From an uncultured Pseudomonadales bacterium (GTDB lineage: Bacteria > Pseudomonadota > Gammaproteobacteria > Pseudomonadales > Pseudohongiellaceae): 64,000 nucleotides of DNA. Below the pieces are notes generated by a model. It did no database searches. It was not told where the DNA came from and saw nothing but the letters and a program-made list of their open reading frames with translations. Positions 38,285 through 45,743 of this stretch are shown here, piece by piece. A program made the translations under genes and the position numbers. The first letter of the stretch is position 1. Each line of letters opens with the position of its first letter. The stretch is from NCBI GenBank assembly GCA_943789485.1, contig CALSUH010000005.1:124001-188000 (forward strand), read 5' to 3'.

Positions 38285-39802
38285 CTATTCGATCAACTTC
38301 ACCCACTCACCAGCTTCGGGAGTACCCCTTGGGTAGTAGCCATTGAGAAGGCGCAGCGATTCTTCTGGATAGTTCGCAATGCGGCTAGATTGGGCCACTA
38401 CTGAGAAATCGAAAAACTCGCTTGCTTGGACAAACTTAATCTTCGCCTCCGCTGTGGATGAGGTTTCCCCTTGTTGAATCGCTCTGAAAGTACGAATAGA
38501 TGCGAGCAGTTGCTCGTCGATTTCGTCCACTGCTTCGGCATCAGTTATTTCTGCCCGAAAGGTGAACACCCTCGGCCCCAGATAAATCGCAGCAACTCTT
38601 TGCGTGTTGCCGGTCTCAGATGACACCGCTACGCCAGTATGACCTAGAAGTCGATACTGCTCGAGCTTCTCCGATTTTTGTAGAGCGCCTATTCCCATCT
38701 CGTCTCTAATAAATACACGTGGCTCTACATTCTCTTGTATGCGCTTTACCTCGATACGTATGGAACCCTGATCGGCCTTGGAGGCAGTTACGGTCGTGGT
38801 GGTTTCGTCTATTTGCCATTCCTCAGGGAACACGACGGTGTAACCAAGTAATGCCTGATAGTAACGGTTACGCGCATCGGCAACTTGTGATCCCTGGCTC
38901 TGACCTATTACAAGTCCATCAAGGCTCTTTCTAAATTTTGTATCATCTATCTCTGTAATTTTGTTTCCGGAAATATCTGCCACTTGGCTAATCGCCTGTT
39001 GCAGACGAGTGTCATTGCGTGGGTGAGTAGCGAATAGGCCATGATAGCCTCCACTTGTATTTGAAACTAGTCGATTAAAATCTTCCTGATTTTTAAGTAC
39101 GGCAATTACGTCGATCATCGCGGCCGGGTCGTAACCCGCATTAACTAAATATTCGGCGGCGAGGCTATCGGCTTCGAGTTCATGCTCTCGGCTAAATCCA
39201 CTTAAGCCTGTTTGCGCCCAGATCGAGGCAACTTCACTAATCTGACTTCCGACATAGCCGCTGCCGGTTGCCACCGCCGTGACGAACCCACCAACCGTTG
39301 CGGCTGTCTGTGCAAGTCGTCCACGCGCCTGTTGTTGAACCGCATGCCGCGCCGTAATGTGCCCAATTTCATGGGAAAGCACGGCGGCTAATTCTGCCTC
39401 CGAATTCATAAAAGTGAGCAAGCCACGATTTACATAGACATAACCACCAGGCAAGGCAAAGGCATTTATCTCTGGGCTGTCAATTATATTGAATGTATAT
39501 TCTAAATCGGGACGATGGCTGACTGCAGCGGCCTTGTTGCCAACTTCGCGGACATAGGTTAGCAGTACTTCATCTTCGAATAGAGGCATGCTAGAAAGAA
39601 CCTTCTCGTGCTCTTCTAAACCAATCTCCTTCTCTCTAGTTTCTGACATGAGAACTAAGTTGGGACTGCCGGTAGCGGGATTGACCGCACAAGATTCAAG
39701 AAAGGGAAGCAGACAAAATACGCACGCTAAGACAGCTGCCTTTGGGATTCGATTTGCTAGAGCTGATGATTCAGCCAAGCTTGTTACGGCTAGATTCGTC
39801 AT
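38285..39802 (-). CDS. M48-family metalloprotease lipoprotein (BepA-like)
   Basis: A periplasmic zinc metallopeptidase of 505 residues from the ATG at 39802; GAGGGG six bases upstream selects this over the in-frame ATG at 39826. A lipobox LESC with Cys38 ends the signal peptide. The zinc site is HEIGH (144-148), with the third ligand in ELEADSLAAEYL. The middle (GGYVYVNRGLL) is typical of BepA/LoiP-type outer-membrane quality-control proteases. The C-terminal 200 residues contain strand-rich repeats and a TPR-like tail. It is the last gene of the envelope cluster on the minus strand, 78 bases after the lipoprotein gene. Confidence 0.88.
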   Translation of the reverse strand: MTNLAVTSLAESSALANRIPKAAVLACVFCLLPFLESCAVNPATGSPNLVLMSETREKEIGLEEHEKVLSSMPLFEDEVLLTYVREVGNKAAAVSHRPDLEYTFNIIDSPEINAFALPGGYVYVNRGLLTFMNSEAELAAVLSHEIGHITARHAVQQQARGRLAQTAATVGGFVTAVATGSGYVGSQISEVASIWAQTGLSGFSREHELEADSLAAEYLVNAGYDPAAMIDVIAVLKNQEDFNRLVSNTSGGYHGLFATHPRNDTRLQQAISQVADISGNKITEIDDTKFRKSLDGLVIGQSQGSQVADARNRYYQALLGYTVVFPEEWQIDETTTTVTASKADQGSIRIEVKRIQENVEPRVFIRDEMGIGALQKSEKLEQYRLLGHTGVAVSSETGNTQRVAAIYLGPRVFTFRAEITDAEAVDEIDEQLLASIRTFRAIQQGETSSTAEAKIKFVQASEFFDFSVVAQSSRIANYPEESLRLLNGYYPRGTPEAGEWVKLIE

Positions 39803-39880
39803 AGTGCCCCCTCTTTCCACGTTCAATTTATTTTCTATCTATTGTTTGCTGCATTAAGCACTTAAGCAAATAGCCGCCAG

Positions 39881-40549
39881 TTAACTACCGTTTACAAATT
39901 CTTTAAGCTGAGTTGCGAGACGCGAACAGGCGTTTGCTTCAACTCTGGCTATTAGCGGTATTGGAATGACGAATGCCGGGAGATAAGATTGGCCAGTTGC
40001 ATCTGTGCTTATAGTGCCTACGTTGGTTAGGGAGTTTACATCCCAAACCCGAGCGTCATAGTTAGCGTCATCTTCCCATGAACCAAAGCCAAAGCAACCC
40101 GCGCCCCCAGGACTGACTACACAAGACATCGATCCACTTCGATCCGATGTTTCGGTGAATCCATCCAGCCAAACTATATAGCGAACCCCAAACTCTGTCA
40201 TCCTGTCCGCAACAACAACTTCGGTCATCAGGCGTTCCAGGTCACGAGTGCGCAGAGGTGCTGTTCTGGGTTCGAACCAGGGAAACATCGCATCAATAAA
40301 CTCTTGTTCGGGAACGATACTGATTGAATTCTCGCCCTGGGCCATCCCCTCGCCGACGCATTCCACAAATTCGGAACGCGTCTCGTAGTCGCTGGCCTGT
40401 CGTCGCCCGAGAATAACTACCGACTCATTACTCTCTATACCGGTTTCACCTTGACGAAATTCGTCGATGGTGGTGGTGGTGCAACAGGCAAGCGAGACCA
40501 AAATCAGTAGAGCACTGCCTAGTCTATTTCTTCCTCTAAGGTGCTTCAT
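39881..40549 (-). CDS. hypothetical lipoprotein
   Basis: A 222-residue protein with a signal peptide and a lipobox-like SLAC/LACC around residues 19-23, followed by a TTTT stretch. No family is recognised. Visible features are an EFVECVGEG segment, IVPEQEFIDAMFPW, the aromatic strand VRYIVWLDGFTE and paired cysteines (SMSCVVSPGGAGCFGFG). The strand-rich middle followed by a hydrophobic PAFVIPIPLI resembles small envelope lipoproteins that carry a GNA1162-like or surface fold, but this is only a resemblance. It sits between the 208-residue lipoprotein gene and the M48 protease gene in the same direction. Confidence 0.7.
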   Translation of the reverse strand: MKHLRGRNRLGSALLILVSLACCTTTTIDEFRQGETGIESNESVVILGRRQASDYETRSEFVECVGEGMAQGENSISIVPEQEFIDAMFPWFEPRTAPLRTRDLERLMTEVVVADRMTEFGVRYIVWLDGFTETSDRSGSMSCVVSPGGAGCFGFGSWEDDANYDARVWDVNSLTNVGTISTDATGQSYLPAFVIPIPLIARVEANACSRLATQLKEFVNGS

Positions 40550-40592
40550 GATAGTCCTTACGCCATTCCAATCAGGTACGACTCTTTTTTCA

Positions 40593-41219
40593 CTACAACG
40601 TATTTAACCAGTCTTTTACTTCCGGAACCTCAGTGAAGTTTAGAGAAAAGCTCGAAGCCAGGTCGCGAAGCGCAACTACCGCCGCCTCATTTATTGCGGC
40701 TTCTGCCGAGCGTAACGACTCGGTCGGGGTCTTCCCGTACGAAGTCAATACCCAGTCCGCAATATAGTCACCCTCTGCCGTCATCAATCGCATATTGTAT
40801 TTAATCCAAACCTCAAAGACATCAAGCTTGGTCTTCGCTGGTAGCGCGAGTTGGAATTCTTCTATGTTTGGAGCGAAAATTGCATCGACACCTAATGCCT
40901 GCGCCTCTTCGATCGATGCGACTACTATCACCCCATCAAACATTGCAGGCAATAAAGTGCCAAAAAGTTCAATATGGGATTGCCCACTGGCAATATTGTA
41001 TTCTTCAGTCCCGGTTTCGGAGTATTCAATATAGGCAAATTCCCTGAGCGCCGCATCATAGTGGACTGCAATAGTGATAGGCAGCTTGTTGATATTGGGC
41101 GTCGGAAAGCTTCCCTCGATAACCACGTTGCTGACACCGCAGGCAGTCAGGTAAAGCGCTGCCATAAGTATTAGTGCTGTTCTCACCCTTCCTCTCATCA
41201 ATCCACTCTTTCTGCGCAT
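40593..41219 (-). CDS. hypothetical lipoprotein
   Basis: A 208-residue lipoprotein with signal peptide and lipobox LTAC (Cys27). AAGG lies seven bases before the ATG. The mature part has the repeated strand pattern ITIAVHYDAALREFAYIEYS, then a helix-turn FGTLLPAMFDGVIVV, then VDAIFAPNIEEFQLALP and a terminal helix. The pattern 'predicted outer-membrane lipoprotein with an unknown alpha/beta domain' is all that can be supported. It follows the second vWA gene by 38 bases, so it belongs to the same transcription unit. Confidence 0.7.
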   Translation of the reverse strand: MRRKSGLMRGRVRTALILMAALYLTACGVSNVVIEGSFPTPNINKLPITIAVHYDAALREFAYIEYSETGTEEYNIASGQSHIELFGTLLPAMFDGVIVVASIEEAQALGVDAIFAPNIEEFQLALPAKTKLDVFEVWIKYNMRLMTAEGDYIADWVLTSYGKTPTESLRSAEAAINEAAVVALRDLASSFSLNFTEVPEVKDWLNTL

Positions 41220-41257
41220 TATTAACCTTTTCTTAGCGTCTAACTGCCGCCGCTAAA

Positions 41258-42259
41258 TCACTGGAAATCATTTAGGCCTACGAATGTACCACCATTTCGC
41301 TGCGTCATCTCGCGCATTAGCGTGGAATATCTATAAACGCTCTGTCGGTAGCGTTCTTGACCCGCAAAGATTACGGGAAAGCCTATACCGTGTATACGCA
41401 CCAATCTATCGCCATTCTCGTCTTCTACGTTAATGCGATCAATAGTCTGCAGTACGTTCTGAATAGACCCTCCAGGCTGAAAATCATCCCCGATTACATA
41501 GATACTAATTTTTTTACCCGGTTCATAGAAAGTATTGATTGCGCGTGTCACCCCTTCTACAGGGCTACTATTGCTAAAGGGGTTCCAAGTCCGCAGCGTA
41601 GAAACAATAGTATTGCGACGACTAGGCGTATCGGGGATCCACTCTCCACGATAGGAATCGAACATATAGTCGCCCATGTCGTTCATGATCTGGATTCCCT
41701 TAACCTCGGGATAGACATTTAGTGTGTCATCAATAACACCGAGCATCTTGTTCCAGGCATTGCCATACATACTTCCCGAGGTATCAATCACGAAAATAAT
41801 GTATTCGCTATCTACCGGTATCCCACCTACCGCGTTGTTTTCCGGTGCGCTGCTATTCGCAAGCAGGCGCTGCATCTCTTCCGTCATGCTTTGCTGCGCT
41901 ATAGCAAGGCGGCCCACTTCATCGGTGATTTCGGTCGATAACTGGTTTGAGGTTTGGAAACGCCCCTTTGCGTCATCCAGATCTCTCTGCAGCCGAGCGA
42001 TACGGTCCTTCATGGCGGAGAGTTGCTCCTGCTTGGCGTTCAAATCACGATTAAAAATTGTTGTCTCTCCACGAATGGCGAACAGCTGTTCCTGCAATTC
42101 AATGATTGCCCCTTCCGGAGGCGAGTCGACGAACTCGATAGAAATCGGTTCGCCAGACTTTGTAATCATCAGCAAGATAATCATGGCACCGAAGCCACAG
42201 GCAGCCACGTCTAGGAAAGATACCGAAAAAGAATCTGCTTCCCCGCGTTTGCGTCTCAT
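41258..42259 (-). CDS. vWA-domain protein with ExbD/TolR-like transmembrane segment (second copy)
   Basis: A 333-residue protein from the ATG at 42259, chosen because it overlaps the upstream stop (ATGA, 42256-42259), implying translational coupling. A single N-terminal transmembrane segment contains SFLDVAACGFGAMIILL with Asp17 inside it, followed by a heptad-rich coiled coil (about 50-135). The vWA domain has the MIDAS motif DTSGS (159-163) and strand IYVIGDDF. The Asp in the membrane segment resembles the proton-carrying Asp of ExbD/TolR. The upstream gene encodes a relative with the same membrane motif. The soluble domains would face the periplasm. Confidence 0.85.
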   Translation of the reverse strand: MRRKRGEADSFSVSFLDVAACGFGAMIILLMITKSGEPISIEFVDSPPEGAIIELQEQLFAIRGETTIFNRDLNAKQEQLSAMKDRIARLQRDLDDAKGRFQTSNQLSTEITDEVGRLAIAQQSMTEEMQRLLANSSAPENNAVGGIPVDSEYIIFVIDTSGSMYGNAWNKMLGVIDDTLNVYPEVKGIQIMNDMGDYMFDSYRGEWIPDTPSRRNTIVSTLRTWNPFSNSSPVEGVTRAINTFYEPGKKISIYVIGDDFQPGGSIQNVLQTIDRINVEDENGDRLVRIHGIGFPVIFAGQERYRQSVYRYSTLMREMTQRNGGTFVGLNDFQ

Positions 42260-43356
42260 GGCCAATCCTTGGAAGGCGTTATAAACGAGCCTTGCGTGTA
42301 CTGTGCAAGCTGCCAAAAAGCAGCCGCAGCGCTTGGGTCGCCTTCCAAGGGCAGCAGTACGATGTTGACCGGTATACCCCGAGGCAATTCTTCCAGAGCT
42401 TCTTCGTAAAGCTCTATCCGCTCGGAAGGCGTGACCAGCGCATTATTCGAACCACGATCGCTTAGAGTCGGTAAACCATCTGTAATCAAGAAAATATTAT
42501 CCGGCCTAGGTGACGTGTTTGCGACTGCCCTAAAAACTTGTTCCATGTTCGTACCATTCGCAGGCACGATTTCCTTCACATTCTCGATAGCAATGTTTAG
42601 CCCATCCCGGTCTGCGACTTCCTGCCAGCTGTCCAAAGAGCCGCCCAATACCGATTCTAGATTTTCGTTGAATTGCCAGATTTGGTAACGACTCGTGATT
42701 GGCAATTGTGTGCTAATCCAGTCTACGGTCTTAACAACGCGCTGCCACTTCGGTGCCTGCTTCTTGCGGTCGTCCGACATATTGCGGGTACGAATAATAT
42801 TCACTAAAGTGCTGTCGAGCATACTCGCAGAGCTGTCTACTAATATTAAAATACGCTGGCCGCCCAAAAACAGACCAGATAAATACTGTCGATTCCCGTC
42901 TCCCAGGAATTGACGCACGCTATTGCCTTCCTGCTCAAAGGCGCTCGCCTGCAGGCGCAGTAGTTCCTCTTCTAAGGATTTAACGTCTGCGCGTAATTGC
43001 TCAATGCTTTCTTCGGTAGCAACGCTTGAGTTTTCTAGAGCCGCTAGCTCTTGTAGAAACGTTTGTAGTTGGTCTCGAATCTGCCGTGCTAAACCCTCGG
43101 CGGTGACGACTTCAAAACTCACATCTGAGAATGTGTTGCGCAGTGCAACCAAGCCTAACTCTCCCTCGTTAACCTCTTCGCGTAGCAAATTTACCTCAGC
43201 GGCCAAATCTAGATTTTGCTCCGAGGGGGTCTCACTGCTGTTATGATCGAGGATTAGGAAAATCAAAATCACAGCACCAAATCCACAAAACATGACATCT
43301 AGAAATGCCAGACTGATGGGATTTAGATTTCTGCGCCTTGCTTTGCTGCTAGACAT
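42256..43356 (-). CDS. vWA-domain protein with ExbD/TolR-like transmembrane segment (first copy)
   Basis: A 366-residue protein whose start overlaps the end of the Hsp70-like gene by 8 bases. The transmembrane segment SLAFLDVMFCGFGAVILIF has Asp20 in the same place as the second copy; the shared pattern is FLDVxxCGFGA. A coiled coil covers about 45-140. The vWA domain has MIDAS DSSAS (174-178), a threonine site in NGTNMEQV and an Asp in LITDGLP, so metal binding looks intact. The arrangement suggests a proton-channel partner for the TolQ-like protein whose periplasmic head is vWA instead of the usual ExbD/TolR fold. Confidence 0.87.
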   Translation of the reverse strand: MSSSKARRRNLNPISLAFLDVMFCGFGAVILIFLILDHNSSETPSEQNLDLAAEVNLLREEVNEGELGLVALRNTFSDVSFEVVTAEGLARQIRDQLQTFLQELAALENSSVATEESIEQLRADVKSLEEELLRLQASAFEQEGNSVRQFLGDGNRQYLSGLFLGGQRILILVDSSASMLDSTLVNIIRTRNMSDDRKKQAPKWQRVVKTVDWISTQLPITSRYQIWQFNENLESVLGGSLDSWQEVADRDGLNIAIENVKEIVPANGTNMEQVFRAVANTSPRPDNIFLITDGLPTLSDRGSNNALVTPSERIELYEEALEELPRGIPVNIVLLPLEGDPSAAAAFWQLAQYTQGSFITPSKDWP

Positions 43357-44629
43357 CGCTAACCTGTATTAGTCGAATCGACTCGCTATCTTCACTGGAC
43401 TGGATCAAGTCACCAAGGCCAAGCGCCTGTTTACCGACCACCTTATGCTGATTCAATAAGAACTCTTGCTTACCACTATCTAAGTAAAATCCATCTTCGT
43501 GTTTTTCTATTCGCCCAAGCGTCGGTAAATTTATCGAACCCAATGGAATCGCGGTACTGCCGACTAGCACATGCGTCGCTCTCTGCTGTTCTGGCTGCGC
43601 CACGACACGATCGGATTGACTCGACAAACTTACAGCTCTGGGTAGCGAGGTAGTCAATTGGATCTGATCATCGCCACTTACGATACTGTCCCGATTTAGA
43701 ATAACGGCCCTGGAAATTGCACCGACAGGAAGTACTTCCAACTCGATACTCTCGCCCAAGAACGAACGTAAACCGGGTAGGTCTGCGAAATCGGGGCTTA
43801 AGAGTAATTTGCTGTCTCCCCCCTCCGCTAGCTCAGCAACTTGCTGACCGATGCTTTTGTAGTCCCTAGAAAGATAGTTAATCAAGCTTTCGCGCGGCAT
43901 CTTCGCTGTGTGCACCGCCGTGTTAACTTTGAGCTCGAGCAATAAACTGTTCTGGTCCTTGCCATCTTGTTTTAGCCAAAGCGGTAGCGCGTTATAGAGT
44001 TTCTGCTCGGTTTCCGCGTCATGTTGCGGATTGAATCGACACTGTTCGATAAACAAGCCTGTCGCCAATTGCATCATACGGTCCATGAAGTTTTGACTGC
44101 CCACGCCGGGAACTTGAATCACCGATTCGCGCTGGTGGCTATCCTGGCCTGCGACAATCTTCGTTAGAACGACTTGGTGCAACTGCATCTCTGCATAGAT
44201 GACAGAACCAGTATGAGTAGCTGCATGGGCGGCAGCGATTGCCGAGTCCACCATGCCCACTGCCTGAAAGGGACTTTGTTTTGCGAGCCCCAATAGAATA
44301 GCCAATTGTACTCTGGTGAAATTGCCGGGCACCGCAAAAATCACATCCGCATCGACGCCGCCTTCTTCTGCTAAATGCAATAGATGTGCGTAGGCAATAT
44401 CGGCGAAGTGACGAATGCCAGTCACATGGCTTATCGGATCCAGGCTCAATTCATGCAAGTATTTGTTATAGCTACTAGTTGGATGTATCCGAGCCTGATG
44501 TTTTGCAACGTCTCCCAACTGCATCTGCTTATCGAGCACCAGCGCAAAACCCGGACTCTCAACAAGGATTCCTGAATCATCGCCAACACGTAAGACGTTA
44601 TCGTTTAACTCGATAACTTTTAGACTCAT
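43349..44629 (-). CDS. Hsp70/actin-like ATPase-fold protein with FHA-like tail
   Basis: A 426-residue protein, probably cytoplasmic. The N-terminal 330 residues resemble the Hsp70/actin superfamily: DVIFAVPGNFTRVQLAILLGL and GMVDSAIAAAHAA near residues 95-136, and LLLSPDFADLPGL later. The standard phosphate-loop motifs are degenerate, so nucleotide binding is uncertain. The last 70-80 residues (DGFYLDSGKQEFLLN, then LGLGDLI) look like the second half of an FHA domain. Its ATG shares a base with the TolQ-like stop (TAATG), so the two are coupled. It may be a cytosolic scaffold or regulator of the envelope complex; this is inference. Confidence 0.65.
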   Translation of the reverse strand: MSLKVIELNDNVLRVGDDSGILVESPGFALVLDKQMQLGDVAKHQARIHPTSSYNKYLHELSLDPISHVTGIRHFADIAYAHLLHLAEEGGVDADVIFAVPGNFTRVQLAILLGLAKQSPFQAVGMVDSAIAAAHAATHTGSVIYAEMQLHQVVLTKIVAGQDSHQRESVIQVPGVGSQNFMDRMMQLATGLFIEQCRFNPQHDAETEQKLYNALPLWLKQDGKDQNSLLLELKVNTAVHTAKMPRESLINYLSRDYKSIGQQVAELAEGGDSKLLLSPDFADLPGLRSFLGESIELEVLPVGAISRAVILNRDSIVSGDDQIQLTTSLPRAVSLSSQSDRVVAQPEQQRATHVLVGSTAIPLGSINLPTLGRIEKHEDGFYLDSGKQEFLLNQHKVVGKQALGLGDLIQSSEDSESIRLIQVSDV

Positions 44630-45441
44630 TAGTTAGCATCTCTGACTGGCACTTGTAGATGTCTCAGCATTTTCTCGTCGCAATAGTTCTGACAATCCAA
44701 TACCAGCCTGTCTTGAATCAATTGTAATTGGTGAAGCACAAACATCAGTAAGATACTAACCACCAGTGCAACAAAGGTTGAGTTAAAGGCCACGCCCAAA
44801 CTGGTAGTAACACCCACGATATCCCCGCTCACAGCTTGATACGCCTGACCCAGTGCCGTGCCAATACCACGAACTGTGCCAAGGAATCCAATCGAAGGAA
44901 TTGCCCAAGCGATATAGCGGACGATCGTTAGCTCCGTTTCCATTCGATCTGCTTCGGTGTCACAAGTGACCTTGATGGTAGTCGCAACGTCTTGAATATT
45001 GTTAGTAGACTGAAATCTATGCAGACCAGCAAGCAACGCCCGCGGTAAGAGGAATTGGCGTTCTCTTTCCGGCAACGCCTGCACGGTACGCGCATAATTG
45101 CGTGCATCTTCGGGCAAAATACTCATTCCATCGGATATGTTGATCAAGGTTCGCTCTAACAGCACCCTCTCCCGCAGCGTCTGCTGTACTTTCATGCCAA
45201 GCATCGAAAAAGCCCAGAGCAATAAAATTATGCATGTCTCTTGCTCGAAGTCGCGCAAGATAATATAGACCGACCGTTCTGGCACAAAGTTAGGGTCTGT
45301 TTCCTGCAACAAATTCTGCTGTTGCTGAATCAAATCGGCGTTAGGCCGTATCACTGCCACATAAGCTGCGTGAACAACGATCACCGCAATAATTAGTGCG
45401 GCTATTTGATAGAGTGCTTCTGATAACAACCTTTGCTTCAT
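44629..45441 (-). CDS. MotA/TolQ/ExbB-family proton channel subunit
   Basis: A 270-residue inner-membrane protein with four hydrophobic helices (about 10-31, 68-85, 170-195 and 210-240). The third carries AIPSIGFLGTVRGIGTAL, the family signature of TolQ/ExbB helix 2, and the last GVAFNSTFVALVVSILL matches helix 3, with the polar Ser/Thr residues that line the proton path. Unlike TolQ, it is not next to tolR or exbD; instead the two vWA proteins downstream carry an ExbD-like segment. The stop overlaps the Hsp70-like start. The complex probably uses proton-motive force to drive envelope movement. Confidence 0.88.
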   Translation of the reverse strand: MKQRLLSEALYQIAALIIAVIVVHAAYVAVIRPNADLIQQQQNLLQETDPNFVPERSVYIILRDFEQETCIILLLWAFSMLGMKVQQTLRERVLLERTLINISDGMSILPEDARNYARTVQALPERERQFLLPRALLAGLHRFQSTNNIQDVATTIKVTCDTEADRMETELTIVRYIAWAIPSIGFLGTVRGIGTALGQAYQAVSGDIVGVTTSLGVAFNSTFVALVVSILLMFVLHQLQLIQDRLVLDCQNYCDEKMLRHLQVPVRDAN

Positions 45442-45472
45442 ACTAATTCCTTAGCTTTGCTGGTCTGCTGGT

Positions 45473-45739
45473 CTAAATATCGACGGGAAACGAGACGCCG
45501 AGATCCTGTGAAATTTCCTCGGTAGGGATAAAACGTACCGAGGACTCTTCTTCATCGTCGTTTGTCTCCGAGATTTCCGCGGCGACTGAATCGCTGCCGT
45601 CTTCTTCAATCTCGATGCTAGAATCTAGCTCGATTTGCGCTGCCTCTAGTAGATCCGAATCTTGAACCGGCGGATCATTCTCTGCCGCGTTTGTGAACTG
45701 CCAGAAACTTAACAGTGTAAACAAACATAGTTTACGCAT
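45473..45739 (-). CDS. small acidic exported protein
   Basis: An 88-residue protein with a clear signal peptide (hydrophobic core LCLFTLLSFWQF, cleavage after NAA). The mature part is strongly acidic (about a third Asp/Glu, including NDDEEESS) and ends in 'LGVSFPVDI'. I recognise no family. It lies 4 bases after the PEGA/FGE gene and 31 bases before the TolQ-like gene. The tight fit supports that it is translated and belongs to the same complex. Confidence 0.65.
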   Translation of the reverse strand: MRKLCLFTLLSFWQFTNAAENDPPVQDSDLLEAAQIELDSSIEIEEDGSDSVAAEISETNDDEEESSVRFIPTEEISQDLGVSFPVDI

Positions 45740-45743
45740 TGTC

